From Azotobacter chroococcum (GTDB lineage: Bacteria > Pseudomonadota > Gammaproteobacteria > Pseudomonadales > Pseudomonadaceae), in NCBI RefSeq assembly GCF_004339665.1, contig NZ_SMMU01000002.1, positions 310,001-374,000 of the forward strand: a DNA stretch of 64,000 nucleotides, written 5' to 3'. The position numbers were made by a program, and so were the translations under genes. Shown piece after piece: positions 9,990 through 23,551 of the stretch. The notes under the pieces are model-generated. The model had not been told where the DNA came from, made no database searches, and saw only the letters and a list, made by a program, of their open reading frames with translations. Within the stretch, counting starts at the first letter, position 1, and each line of letters starts with the position of its first letter.

Positions 9990-11260
9990 ATGCGTTCACG
10001 ACTCGCGGCGCTTGCCGCCTGGGTCGCGGCATCCGTCGTGGCCTGGCCCGCGTTTGCCGCCGACCGCCTTTCCCTGGACGACGCCTTCGCCCGCGTTGCC
10101 GCCACCCATCCCGAGCTGCGCCTGTTCGACAGCCGCGGCGCAGTGCTCGCCGCGGAACGCGAGCGCGCCGCTCTGCGTCCGGCGCTGGTCGCCGGCGCCA
10201 CCCTGGAGAACGCCTTCGGCACCGACGAGGCGCGCGGTCTGCAGGGTGCCGAGCTGACCCTGACGCTGGCCTCGGTGCTGGAGCGCGGCGGCAAGCTCGA
10301 CGCACGCCGGACCCTGGCCCGCAGCCAGATCGACGCCCTGGCGGTCGAGCGCGAAGCGCGCCGCCTGGATCTGCTCGCCGAAGTGGCCCGGCGCTATCTG
10401 GCGATGGTCGCCGCCCGCCGCCAGGGCGAGATCGCCGGGGAGGACATCGCCCAGCGCCGGCGGACCCTGGCCGGCGCGCGCCAGCGCCTGCAGGCCGGCG
10501 CCTCGCCGGAGTCGGTGGTCCTCACCGCCGAGGCGGCGCTGGCCCGCGCCGAACTGGAGCGGGCCCGCGCGCGGCAGCGCCTCGACTCCGCGCGCCAGTA
10601 TCTGGCGGCACTCTGGGGCGAGCGCGATCCGCGCTTCGAGGTGGTCGCCGCCGATCCCGCGCGGCTGCCGGAGATCGCCGACTTCGCTGCGCTGACCGCG
10701 CTGCTCGAGCGCACCCCGGAACTCGAGCAGTTCGTCGGCGAGCGGCGCATCCGCGAGGCGCGCCTGCAACTGGCGCGCAGCCAGGCGACGGCGGATCTGG
10801 ACTGGCAGCTCGGCGTGCGCCGTCTCGAGGCGAGCGACGACTTCGGCATGGTCGGCAGCCTGTCGCTGCCGCTGGGCGCGGAACGCCGCGCCGCACCCGG
10901 GATCCGCGCCGCCGAGGCCGAGCTGGGCGCGCTGGAGACCGAGCGCGAGGCCCGGGGGCTGGCGCTGCATTCCACCCTGGTCGAGGCGCACGGCCGCTAT
11001 CGCACCGCGCAGCTCGAGGTCCGCCGCCTGCAGGACGAGGTGATCCCCCTGCTGTCGCGCGCCGAGGGCGCCGCCGAGCGCGCCTATCGCGCCGGCGCCA
11101 TCAGCTATCTGGAGTGGGCCCAGCTGCAGTCCGAGCGGACCGCGGCGCGCCGCCAGCAGCTCGACGCCGCCCTGGACGCCCAGCGCACCCTCATCGAAAT
11201 CCAGCGACTCACCGGCCAGGCGTTCATCGCCGGTCAGTCCACCGACAAAGGAAACACCCC

Positions 11261-11264
<4 letters not shown>
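9990..11264 (+). CDS. czcC: CzcC-like outer-membrane efflux protein (TolC family)
   Basis: The outer-membrane channel of a tripartite RND metal exporter. A signal peptide (WPAFA-ADRL) is followed by two OEP repeats with long helical segments, for example REARRLDLLAEVARRYLAM and the related second-half ALHSTLVEAHGRYRTAQLEV. Length is 424 residues. Its stop overlaps the GTG start of the CzcB gene (GTGA), so the three efflux genes form one translational unit. Confidence 0.9.
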
Positions 11265-15776
<4,512 letters not shown>

Positions 15777-15806
15777 GCAGCCTTCCCGCTCAGGCTGCCG
15801 CCGTCC

Positions 15807-16730
15807 TCACGACGCCTGCCGGTTGTCCGCCGCGGGCGTTGCTTCCTGGCTGCCGAGCTGGCGGACCGTATCGAGGAAGGCGCGCAGGATCGGCGAGCTG
15901 TCGCCCTTGCGGTACAGGCAGGCCAGTTCGATCTCGGCCTTGCCGCGGCAGCGCAGGGCGCGGTATTCCACGCCCGGCAGGCGCAGGTTGACGGTGGACT
16001 GGGGCACTACGCAGAGCCCCAGCCCGCCGGCCACCAGGGCGATGCTGGTGGTCACGTCGGTGACCTCCTGAACCACCCGGGGGGTGGCGTCGTAGTCGGC
16101 GAACAGCCGCCGCACATGGGTGGTCAGGCCCTTCCGGACCCCGCGCGGGTAGAGGATGAAGGGCTCCTCCAGTACCTCGCCCAGCTCGATGCTGTCCCGC
16201 GCCGCCAGCGGGTGCTTGGCCGGCAGCGCCAGCATCAGCGCCTCCCTGCGCACCAGTTCCTGCTCGATGTCCGGCTCGTTCGGCACCAGGCGGTTGAAGC
16301 CGATGCTGAGCCGGCGCTCGCGCAGCGCCTGGATCTGCGCGTCCTTGTCCATCGGATGCAGGGAGATCTCCACGGCCGGATGGGTGCGGCCGAACGCCTG
16401 CAGCACCCGCGGGATGAAGTCGAGGATCGACGAGCCGAAGATGCCGATCACCAGACTGCCCTTGCGGCCCTCGGCCAGCAGGCGCGACTCGTCGGCCGCG
16501 TGCTGCAGCTGGGCAAGGATGTTCAGCGCCTGCTGGTAGAAGGCCTGGCCGGCGTCGGTCAGTGCGACGCGCTTGGAGTTGCGCTCCAGCAGGACGGCGG
16601 GAATGGCTTCCTCCAGCTGCTGGATCTGCCGGCTCAGCGCGGGCTGGGTGATGTACAGCCGTTCGGCGGCGCGATTGAAGTTCAGCTCTTCGGCCACCGC
16701 GACGAAATACTTCAACTGCCTAATTTCCAA
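15807..16730 (-). CDS. LysR-family regulator of the aromatic island
   Basis: A 307-residue LTTR. The winged HTH occupies residues 1-60 (NRAAERLYITQPALSRQIQQ) and the effector domain follows (GSLVIGIFGSSILDFIPRVL). It resembles the CatR/BenM branch. The frame opens with TTG, giving MEIRQLKYFVAVAEELNF, a normal LTTR start with GGTGA just upstream; no in-frame ATG is nearby. It is divergent from the XylS-like gene. A GATGCC-N5-GGTATC dyad 37-53 bp upstream of its start, repeated upstream of xylJ, is the likely binding site, so I infer control of both catabolic promoters and autoregulation. Confidence 0.9.
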   Translation of the reverse strand: MEIRQLKYFVAVAEELNFNRAAERLYITQPALSRQIQQLEEAIPAVLLERNSKRVALTDAGQAFYQQALNILAQLQHAADESRLLAEGRKGSLVIGIFGSSILDFIPRVLQAFGRTHPAVEISLHPMDKDAQIQALRERRLSIGFNRLVPNEPDIEQELVRREALMLALPAKHPLAARDSIELGEVLEEPFILYPRGVRKGLTTHVRRLFADYDATPRVVQEVTDVTTSIALVAGGLGLCVVPQSTVNLRLPGVEYRALRCRGKAEIELACLYRKGDSSPILRAFLDTVRQLGSQEATPAADNRQAS

Positions 16731-16766
16731 GGGATCACCATGCTGCGCGGACAGGGGAGGGGCAAT

Positions 16767-16783
16767 GATGCCGTTCGGGTATC
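16767..16783 (+). promoter_or_regulatory. LysR-type operator (copy 1), upstream of the xylS-like gene
   Basis: GATGCC-N5-GGTATC is an inverted repeat with the LTTR T-N11-A pattern. Its centre is about 64 bases before the predicted transcription start of the xylS-like gene, the classical LTTR recognition-site position. The same dyad, with the same 19-bp gap to the -35 box, lies upstream of xylJ. Confidence 0.75.
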
Positions 16784-16802
16784 ATTCGGTGATTGTATTC
16801 GA

Positions 16803-16832
16803 TTGGACGGCATCGCCACGGCTGTTTATCTT
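16803..16832 (+). promoter_or_regulatory. Predicted promoter of the xylS-like gene
   Basis: TTGGAC (-35) and TATCTT (-10) are separated by 18 bp. A 17-base block covering the -35 (ATTCGATTGGACGGCAT) is identical at the xylJ promoter, and CTGTTTA before the -10 is also conserved. Confidence 0.6.
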
Positions 16833-16978
16833 CAACTTAGGTGGCGTGCCGGCATCAGGAGAGCAATCGGTAGAATCCCCCGCCAGGGATGGATGGTGTG
16901 CGTTGTGAAGAACGAGTCCAGAGCGGCAAAGCACCGCCTGGGTTTTATAAGAAAAACAATATCGAGAGGCCTTGAGTG

Positions 16979-17938
16979 ATGGAGTTTTCTTTACTGAAAG
17001 AAAAGAGCGTGGTCTTCCAGGGCGCCGACCCCTACGACGTTTCCGGCTACGTGAACCAGCATGTCGGCTCCCATTCCATCCGCCTGTCGCAGTCCAGCCA
17101 TCCTGCCGCCGACCTCAGCCATCGCAAGTTCGGCGATCTCGACCTCTGCCGGATCAGCTACGGCGGCACCGTGCGCGTCACCTCCGAGGCGCTGGAAACC
17201 ATCTATCACCTGCAGATCCTGCTCAAGGGCCATTGCCTGTGGCGCGGCGCGCGCGGCCAGGAGCACCACTTCGTGCCGGGCGAGCTGCTCTTGATCAATC
17301 CGGACGATCCGGTGGACCTGACCTATTCGCAGGACTGCGAGAAGTTCATCGTCAAGATGCCCGGCTCCCTGCTCGAGGCGGCCTGTGCCGAGAACCACTG
17401 GCACTGGCCCGGCGAGGGCATCCGCTTCACCGCCAGCCGGCACAGCCTTCAGGAGATCGGCGGCCTGCTCAACCTGCTCGGCCTGGTCTGCGAGGAGGCC
17501 GAGTCCGGCATCGCGCCGCCCCGCCTGCAGGAGCACTACGGGCGGATCATCGCCAACAAGCTGCTCTGCCTGCAGAACAACGTGCGCCGCGAGCAGCCGG
17601 GCAGCGCCTCGGCGATCTTCGAGCGGGTCGTGCACTTCATCGAGGAGAACCTCAAGCAGGACATCACCCTCGAACAGCTGGCCGGGCTGGTGAACGTCAG
17701 CCCGCGCTCGCTCTATGCGCTGTTCGAGAAGCACGCCAGGACCACGCCCAGGCATTACGTGCGGCAGAAGAAGCTCGAGCGGATCAACGCCAGCCTGCGC
17801 GACCCCTCGGCGCCGGTGCGCAACATCACCGAGGTGGCGCTCGACTACGGCTTCCTGCACCTGGGGCGCTTTTCCGAATCCTACCGCAACGCCTTCGGCG
17901 AGCTGCCTTCGGATACCCTGAGGCGCCGCGCCTGCTGA
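16979..17938 (+). CDS. xylS: XylS/BenR-like AraC-family activator
   Basis: Benzoate/toluate-responsive activator of ring dihydroxylation genes. The 319 residues resemble TOL-plasmid XylS throughout: [19 protein letters not shown] at the N-terminus, the [14 protein letters not shown] region, and the C-terminal double HTH with [20 protein letters not shown] and the ending [12 protein letters not shown] prefer the ATG at 16979 (GAGAGG 9 bases upstream); an adjacent GTG at 16976 would add one residue. A terminator-like hairpin follows, and its target boxes lie just before xylX. BenR is the closest alternative name. Confidence 0.93.
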   Translation: MEFSLLKEKSVVFQGADPYDVSGYVNQHVGSHSIRLSQSSHPAADLSHRKFGDLDLCRISYGGTVRVTSEALETIYHLQILLKGHCLWRGARGQEHHFVPGELLLINPDDPVDLTYSQDCEKFIVKMPGSLLEAACAENHWHWPGEGIRFTASRHSLQEIGGLLNLLGLVCEEAESGIAPPRLQEHYGRIIANKLLCLQNNVRREQPGSASAIFERVVHFIEENLKQDITLEQLAGLVNVSPRSLYALFEKHARTTPRHYVRQKKLERINASLRDPSAPVRNITEVALDYGFLHLGRFSESYRNAFGELPSDTLRRRAC

Positions 17939-17965
17939 TTCCGCCACCTCGCCGCACCGTCATCC

Positions 17966-17996
17966 GCGCCGCCCCGGCCTTGTGCTGGGGCGGCGC
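17966..17996 (+). terminator. Hairpin terminator after the xylS-like gene
   Basis: GCGCCGCCCC and GGGGCGGCGC form a perfect 10-bp stem with an 11-base loop, followed by GTTCGTTT. The T-run is weak but the stem is strong. It separates the regulator transcript from the xylX promoter. Confidence 0.65.
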
Positions 17997-18029
17997 GTTC
18001 GTTTCCGTCCGCAACCTTCGTACCGCGCT

Positions 18030-18093
18030 TGCAGAGAGTGGATAAAGGTCCTGCAGGAAACGGATATTGCCGGTCCTTGCCGATTCTTACGAT
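18030..18093 (+). promoter_or_regulatory. Tandem XylS/BenR boxes and promoter of xylXYZL (Pm-like)
   Basis: Two direct repeats match TGCA-N6-GGNTA: TGCAGAGAGTGGATA (18030-18044) and TGCAGGAAACGGATA (18052-18066), spaced 22 bp. The downstream box overlaps by 2 bp the position expected for a -35 (18065-18070), 17 bp before a TACGAT -10 (18088-18093). This is the arrangement known for the TOL Pm promoter. xylX starts 35 bp after the -10. Confidence 0.85.
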
Positions 18094-18128
18094 GGGGCTC
18101 TGACACAAAAACAACGGAGCCGACGGCA

Positions 18129-19490
18129 ATGACTCTTGGAATCGACGAGATCAATGGCTTGCTGGAAGAGGATCGCGAAAAGGGCCTCTATCGCTGCAAG
18201 CGGGACATGTTCATCGACGCGGAACTCTTCGAGCTGGAGATGAAGCACATCTTCGAAGGGAACTGGATCTATCTGGCCCACGACAGCCAGATCCCCGAGA
18301 AGAACGACTACTGCACCACCTACATCGGACGCCAGCCGATCATCATCGCCCGCACCAAGGACGGCGAGCTGAACGCCTTCATCAACGCCTGCAGCCACCG
18401 CGGCGCGGCGCTGTGCCGCTTCAAGAGCGGCAACAAGGCTACCTACACCTGTCCGTTCCACGGCTGGACCTTCAGCAACTCCGGCAAGCTCCTGAAGGTG
18501 AAGGACCCGGCCGATGCGGGCTACCCGGACAGCTTCAACTGCAACGGCTCGCACGACCTGCAGAAGATCGCCCGCTTCGAGTCCTACCGCGGCTTCCTGT
18601 TCGGCAGCCTGAATGCCGATGTCCAGCCGCTGAGCGAGTTCCTCGGCGAGTCGGCGAAGATCATCGACATGGTGGTCGACCAGTCGGCGGAAGGCCTGGA
18701 AGTGCTGCGCGGCGCCTCCACCTACGTGTTCGAGGGCAACTGGAAGCTGCAGGCCGAGAACGGTGCCGACGGCTACCACGTGACCGCCACCCACTGGAAC
18801 TACGCCGCGACCCAGAACCAGCGCAAGCTCAAGGAGGCCGGCGACGACATCCGCGCCATGAGCGCCGGCGGCTGGGGCAAGAAGGGCGGCGGCTTCTACG
18901 CCTTCGAGAACGGCCACATCCTGCTCTGGACCCGCTGGGACAACCCCGAAGACCGTCCGCTGTACCGGCGCCGCGACGAGCTGGCCCAGGCGTTCGGCCA
19001 GGCCCGCGCCGACTGGATGATCGGCCATTCGCGCAACCTCTGCCTCTACCCCAACCTCTACCTGATGGACCAGTTCGGTTCGCAGCTGCGCGTGCTCCGG
19101 CCGATCTCGGTCGACAAGACCGAGGTGACCATCTACTGCATCGCGCCCAGGGGCGAGAACGCCGAGGCGCGCGCCCACCGCATCCGCCAGTACGAAGACT
19201 TCTTCAACGTGACCGGCATGGCCACCCCGGACGACCTCGAGGAGTTCCGCGCCTGCCAGCAGGGTTTCCAGGGCCGCGCGGCGGTCTGGAACGACATGTC
19301 CCGCGGTGCTACCCACTGGATCGACGGGGCTGACGAGGCCGCCAGGGAAATCGGCCTGGCGCCGAAGATGAGCGGCGTGCGCACCGAGGACGAAGGGCTT
19401 TACATCATGCAGCACCGCTACTGGCAGGAGCGCATGACCGCGGCACTGCAGCAAGAACAGGACAAGCTGATTCACGTGGAGGGCAACTGA
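18129..19490 (+). CDS. xylX: Toluate/benzoate 1,2-dioxygenase, large (alpha) subunit
   Basis: Catalytic subunit of the ring-hydroxylating dioxygenase that turns benzoate or toluate into the cis-1,2-dihydrodiol carboxylate. The Rieske [2Fe-2S] ligands are in CSHRGAALC and CPFHGW, and mononuclear-iron histidines lie in [12 protein letters not shown]. Length is 453 residues, as for XylX/BenA. It is the first gene after the XylS boxes and lies 2 bp before xylY. BenA versus XylX cannot be separated by inspection; the xyl name is used because meta-pathway genes follow. Confidence 0.95.
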   Translation: MTLGIDEINGLLEEDREKGLYRCKRDMFIDAELFELEMKHIFEGNWIYLAHDSQIPEKNDYCTTYIGRQPIIIARTKDGELNAFINACSHRGAALCRFKSGNKATYTCPFHGWTFSNSGKLLKVKDPADAGYPDSFNCNGSHDLQKIARFESYRGFLFGSLNADVQPLSEFLGESAKIIDMVVDQSAEGLEVLRGASTYVFEGNWKLQAENGADGYHVTATHWNYAATQNQRKLKEAGDDIRAMSAGGWGKKGGGFYAFENGHILLWTRWDNPEDRPLYRRRDELAQAFGQARADWMIGHSRNLCLYPNLYLMDQFGSQLRVLRPISVDKTEVTIYCIAPRGENAEARAHRIRQYEDFFNVTGMATPDDLEEFRACQQGFQGRAAVWNDMSRGATHWIDGADEAAREIGLAPKMSGVRTEDEGLYIMQHRYWQERMTAALQQEQDKLIHVEGN

Positions 19491-19492
19491 TC

Positions 19493-19981
19493 ATGAACGC
19501 ATCCTACGAAGCCGTACGCGACTTCCTCTACCGTGAAGCCCGCTACCTGGACGAGAAAGACTGGGACAGCTGGCTGGAGCAGTACGCCCCCGACTGCACC
19601 TTCTGGATGCCGTCCTGGGACGATCGCGACCAGTTGACCGAAGATCCGCAGAGCCAGATCTCGCTGATCTGGTACGGCAGCCGCCGCGGTCTGGAGGACC
19701 GGGTGTTCCGCATCCGCACCGAGCGCTCCAGCGCGACCATTCCGGATACCCGCACCTCGCACAACATCAGCAACCTAGAAATCCTCGAGCAGACCGGCGA
19801 GCTGTGCCGTCTGCGCTTCAACTGGCACACCCTGAACTTCCGCTACAAGACCGTCGACCAGTTCTACGGCACCAGCTTCTACACCCTGGACATCCGCGGC
19901 GAGAACCCGCTGATCAAGGCGAAGAAGGTCGTGCTGAAGAACGACTACGTGCGTCACGTCCTCGACATCTACCACGTCTGA
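19493..19981 (+). CDS. xylY: Toluate/benzoate 1,2-dioxygenase, small (beta) subunit
   Basis: A 162-residue structural subunit of the alpha3-beta3 oxygenase. It has the family pattern DFLYREARYLDEKDWDSWL near the start, and ends with KVVLKNDYVRHVLDIYHV. No catalytic metal site is expected or seen. It is tightly coupled to xylX. Confidence 0.95.
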   Translation: MNASYEAVRDFLYREARYLDEKDWDSWLEQYAPDCTFWMPSWDDRDQLTEDPQSQISLIWYGSRRGLEDRVFRIRTERSSATIPDTRTSHNISNLEILEQTGELCRLRFNWHTLNFRYKTVDQFYGTSFYTLDIRGENPLIKAKKVVLKNDYVRHVLDIYHV

Positions 19982-20083
19982 ACACAGCTCGAAGACCGCG
20001 CTCCGCCGGCGCCGTGCGGGACCCCTGCGTCCCGCCCGCCGCCCGGCGGCTGCTCCAACCGAAGAATGAGAGCGGGGTGCCAT

Positions 20084-21094
20084 ATGTCATACAAGGTTGC
20101 GCTGAATTTCGAAGACGGGGTCACCCGTTTCATCGAGGTGGACAGTGGCGAAACCGTCGCCGACGCCGCCTACCGTCAGGGCATCAATATTCCGCTGGAC
20201 TGCCGCGACGGAGCCTGTGGCGCCTGCAAGTGCCTTGCCGAGGCCGGTCGTTACGACCTGGGCGACAACTACATCGAGGACGCGCTGAGCGAGGCGGAGA
20301 AGGCCGAAGGCCTGGTGCTGACCTGCCAGATGCGTCTGGAGAGCGACTGCGTGCTGCGCATTCCGGCCTCCTCCGAAGTCTGCAAGACCGAGCAGGCCAG
20401 CTACGAGGCGCTCATCAGCGACGTGCGCGCGCTGTCCGACAGCGTGATCAGCCTGTCGATCAAGGGCGCGTCCCTGGCCAGGCTGTCCTTCCTGCCGGGC
20501 CAGTACGTCAATCTCAGGGTGCCGGGCAGCGACCAGACCCGTGCCTACTCGTTCAGCTCGCTGCCGCAGGACGGCGAGGTCAGCTTCCTGATCCGCAACG
20601 TGCCGGGCGGCCTGATGAGCGGCTATCTCAGCCGGCAGGCCAGGGCCGGCGATGCCATGACCCTGACCGGGCCCTTGGGCAGTTTCTACCTGCGCGAGAT
20701 CCGCCGGCCGCTGCTGATGCTGGCCGGCGGCACCGGCCTGGCGCCTTTCACCGCCATGCTGGAGAAGATCGCCGAAAGCGGCAGCGAGCATCCGATCCAC
20801 CTGATCTACGGCGTCACCCACGATGCCGACCTGGTGGAGATGGACCGGCTGGAGGAGTTCGTCGCGCGCATTCCCAATTTCAGCTTCACGGCCTGCGTCG
20901 CCAGCCCGGAGAGCAGTCATCCGCACAAGGGCTACGTCACCCAGCACATCGCGCCGGTGCACCTGAACGACGGCGAGGTGGACATCTACCTGTGCGGTCC
21001 GCCGCCGATGGTCGAGGCGGTCAACGGGTTCCTCCGCGAGCAGGGCATCCAGCCGGCCAATTTCCACTACGAGAAGTTCGCCGCCAGCGTCTGA
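20084..21094 (+). CDS. xylZ: Toluate/benzoate dioxygenase electron-transfer component (ferredoxin-NADH reductase)
   Basis: Feeds electrons from NADH to the XylXY oxygenase. The N-terminal plant-type [2Fe-2S] domain has CRDGACGACKC and a later LTCQM cysteine. FAD binding follows (RAYSFSSLP), and the NAD domain has LAGGTGLAPFTAMLEK and CGPPPMVEAV. I chose the ATG opening MSYKVALNFEDG (336 residues); an upstream in-frame ATG would add six atypical residues. A 102-bp gap separates it from xylY, longer than elsewhere in the block. Confidence 0.95.
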   Translation: MSYKVALNFEDGVTRFIEVDSGETVADAAYRQGINIPLDCRDGACGACKCLAEAGRYDLGDNYIEDALSEAEKAEGLVLTCQMRLESDCVLRIPASSEVCKTEQASYEALISDVRALSDSVISLSIKGASLARLSFLPGQYVNLRVPGSDQTRAYSFSSLPQDGEVSFLIRNVPGGLMSGYLSRQARAGDAMTLTGPLGSFYLREIRRPLLMLAGGTGLAPFTAMLEKIAESGSEHPIHLIYGVTHDADLVEMDRLEEFVARIPNFSFTACVASPESSHPHKGYVTQHIAPVHLNDGEVDIYLCGPPPMVEAVNGFLREQGIQPANFHYEKFAASV

Positions 21095-21140
21095 GCCGCT
21101 GCCCCGTGTCCGCACGGGCGGCCCCAAGGATAGAAACGCC

Positions 21141-21914
21141 ATGCATGAAAAACGCTTTCAAGACAGGGTCGCAGTGGTCACCGGCGCGGCCCAGGGCATC
21201 GGCCGGCGCGTCGCCGAGCGGCTGGTCGCCGAGGGCGCCCGTCTGGTCGCCGTGGACCGCTCCGAACTGGTCCACGAGCTCGAGGCGCTGGGCGCCGGCT
21301 GGGTGCTGACCCTGACCGCCGACCTGGAGCGCTTCGCCGACTGCCAGGGGGTAATGACGGCGGCGGTCGAGCGCTTCGGCCGCCTCGACATCCTGATCAA
21401 CAACGTCGGCGGCACCATCTGGGCCAAGCCCTTCGAGCACTACGCCGAAGAACAGATCGAGGCCGAGGTGCGCCGCTCGCTGTTCCCCACCCTGTGGTGC
21501 TGCCGCGCCGCCCTGCCGGCGATGCTCGAACAGGGCAGGGGGGCCATCGTCAACGTCTCCTCGATCGCCACCCGCGGCGTCAACCGCGTGCCCTACGGCG
21601 CGGCCAAGGGCGGCGTCAACGCGCTCACCGCCTGCCTGGCCTTCGAGACCGCCGAGCGCGGCATCCGCGTCAACGCCACCGCCCCCGGCGGCACCGAGGC
21701 GCCGCCGCGGCGCATCCCGCGCAACGCCGCCGAGTCGAGCGGGCAGGAGAAGGCCTGGTACCAGCAGATCGTCGAGCAGACCGTCGACAGCTCGCTGATG
21801 AAGCGCTACGGGACCATCGACGAGCAGGTCGGGGCGATCCTCTTCCTGGCTTCCGACGAAGCCTCCTATATCACCGGCACGATCCTGCCGGTAGGCGGCG
21901 GCGACCTGGGTTGA
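21141..21914 (+). CDS. xylL: cis-1,2-dihydroxycyclohexadiene-1-carboxylate dehydrogenase
   Basis: Short-chain dehydrogenase that oxidises and decarboxylates the dihydrodiol to catechol with NAD+. It has the nucleotide motif VTGAAQGIGRRVAERL, NNVGG, the catalytic Ser (NVSSIA) and YGAAKGG (Tyr and Lys). Length is 257 residues. It closes the upper ring-attack block; a stem-loop and the transporter gene follow. Confidence 0.94.
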   Translation: MHEKRFQDRVAVVTGAAQGIGRRVAERLVAEGARLVAVDRSELVHELEALGAGWVLTLTADLERFADCQGVMTAAVERFGRLDILINNVGGTIWAKPFEHYAEEQIEAEVRRSLFPTLWCCRAALPAMLEQGRGAIVNVSSIATRGVNRVPYGAAKGGVNALTACLAFETAERGIRVNATAPGGTEAPPRRIPRNAAESSGQEKAWYQQIVEQTVDSSLMKRYGTIDEQVGAILFLASDEASYITGTILPVGGGDLG

Positions 21915-21919
21915 GGCCG

Positions 21920-21943
21920 GCGCTCCGCCGCCGGGCGGAGCGC
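21920..21943 (+). other. Stem-loop between xylL and the transporter gene
   Basis: GCGCTCCGCC and GGCGGAGCGC form a perfect 10-bp stem with a 4-base loop. A TTTT appears only 10 bases later, so this may be a partial terminator or an mRNA-processing hairpin that lowers expression of the downstream transporter relative to xylXYZL. Confidence 0.55.
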
Positions 21944-21985
21944 GCACGTGGTTTTGCGATTACAACAACAACAGAGATCCACGCC

Positions 21986-23317
21986 ATGCAGACAATCGAT
22001 GTCAATCGCCTCATCGACGAGGCCCGCTTCAACCGCTTCCACTGGATGGTGCTGTGCTGGTGCGCACTGCTGCTGATCTTCGACGGCTATGACCTGTTCA
22101 TCTACGGGGTGGTCCTGCCGGTCTTGATGAAGACCTGGAACCTGACACCGCTGGAGGCTGGCGCGCTGGGCAGCTACGCGCTGTTCGGCATGATGTTCGG
22201 CGCGCTGTTCTTCGGCCCGCTGGCCGACAAGATCGGCCGCAAGAAAGGCATCGCCATCTGCTTCCTGCTGTTCAGCGGCTTCACCGTGCTCAACGGCTTC
22301 ACCCGCACCCCCACCGAGTTCGGCATCTGCCGCTTCATGGCCGGCCTCGGCATCGGCGGGCTGATGCCCAACGTGGTGGCGCTGATGAACGAATACGCGC
22401 CGAAGAAGATCCGCAGTACCCTGGTGGCCATCATGTTCAGCGGCTATTCGCTGGGCGGCATGCTCTCCGCCGGGCTCGGCATCTACATGCTGCCGCGCTT
22501 CGGCTGGGAGGCGATGTTCCAGGCCGCCGCCGTGCCGCTGTTGCTGCTGCCGCTGATCCTCTGGTTCCTGCCCGAATCGGTTGGCTACCTGCTGCGCCAG
22601 GGCCATACCGAGCAGGCGCGCGCCATCCTCCGCCGCGTCGATCCGGACCGGCTACTGACGGATGACGATTTGCTGGAGATGGCCGAGGCCAAAAGCGAGG
22701 GCGCGCCGGTGCTGCAGCTGTTCCGCGAGGGCCGCGCGCTGCGCACCCTGTCGATCTGGGTGGCGTTCTTCTGCTGCCTGCTGATGGTCTATGCGCTCAG
22801 CTCCTGGCTGCCGAAGATGATGGCCAGCGCCGGCTACAGCCTCGGCTCCAGCCTGTCGTTCCTGCTGGTGCTGAACTTCGGCGCGGTGTTCGGCGCCATC
22901 GGTGGCGGCTGGCTGGGCGACCGGCTGAACCTGCCCAAGGTGCTGGTGGTGTTCTTCGCCGTCGCCGCCCTGTCGATCGGCCTGCTCGGCTTCAAGACGC
23001 CGACCCCGGTGCTCTACGGCCTGATCGCCATCGCCGGCGCCACCACCATCGGCTCGCAGATCCTGCTCTACGCCTGCGCCGCGCAGTTCTACAGCATGGC
23101 CATCCGCTCCACCGGTCTCGGCTGGGCCTCGGGGATCGGCCGCAACGGCGCCATCGTCGGCCCGCTGCTCGGCGGGGCGCTGGTCGGCATGAGCCTGCCG
23201 CTGCAGGTGAACTTCATCGCCTTCGCCATCCCCGGACTGGTCGCGGCCATCGCCATGACCCTGTTCTGTGCGCACCGGCAGGCGACGGGCGCCGCGGCCG
23301 GCGAGGCGCTGGCGTAA
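21986..23317 (+). CDS. benK: BenK-like aromatic acid/H+ symporter (MFS, AAHS family)
   Basis: Inner-membrane importer of benzoate-type acids, 443 residues with 12 predicted helices. The AAHS features are the acidic TM1 motif LLIFDGYDLFIYGVVLP and the loop-2/3 motif GPLADKIGRKKGI. The start ATG lies at MQTIDVNRLIDEARFNRFHW; longer in-frame extensions run back into xylL. It lies between the dioxygenase block and the porin, so uptake and catabolism are co-located. The exact substrate (benzoate or toluate) is inferred from context. Confidence 0.9.
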   Translation: MQTIDVNRLIDEARFNRFHWMVLCWCALLLIFDGYDLFIYGVVLPVLMKTWNLTPLEAGALGSYALFGMMFGALFFGPLADKIGRKKGIAICFLLFSGFTVLNGFTRTPTEFGICRFMAGLGIGGLMPNVVALMNEYAPKKIRSTLVAIMFSGYSLGGMLSAGLGIYMLPRFGWEAMFQAAAVPLLLLPLILWFLPESVGYLLRQGHTEQARAILRRVDPDRLLTDDDLLEMAEAKSEGAPVLQLFREGRALRTLSIWVAFFCCLLMVYALSSWLPKMMASAGYSLGSSLSFLLVLNFGAVFGAIGGGWLGDRLNLPKVLVVFFAVAALSIGLLGFKTPTPVLYGLIAIAGATTIGSQILLYACAAQFYSMAIRSTGLGWASGIGRNGAIVGPLLGGALVGMSLPLQVNFIAFAIPGLVAAIAMTLFCAHRQATGAAAGEALA

Positions 23318-23551
23318 CGGGGGAAGAGGCGGCGAAGGGGAAGCAGAGGGCTGCCGGGTCTGTTTTCGCGCGCTCTTTCGCCGTCTCAGGAAAGTTGTCC
23401 CGGAAACGGGAAATAAACACCGCACCGTTAATCAAGGCGGCCGAACCGAGGCCGGCATTACTGCACACGGGAACTCTATTGCCAATATCTGCCTGCAAGT
23501 GCGCCTGATAACTTCCAAGGCACTTTTCACAATAACAACAAGAGACACATC

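Noticed and set aside
23480-23520. Possible XylS box upstream of the porin (TGCAAGTGCG then TGATA)
   Set aside because: The spacing and the GG of the GGNTA half are wrong, and no second direct repeat exists.
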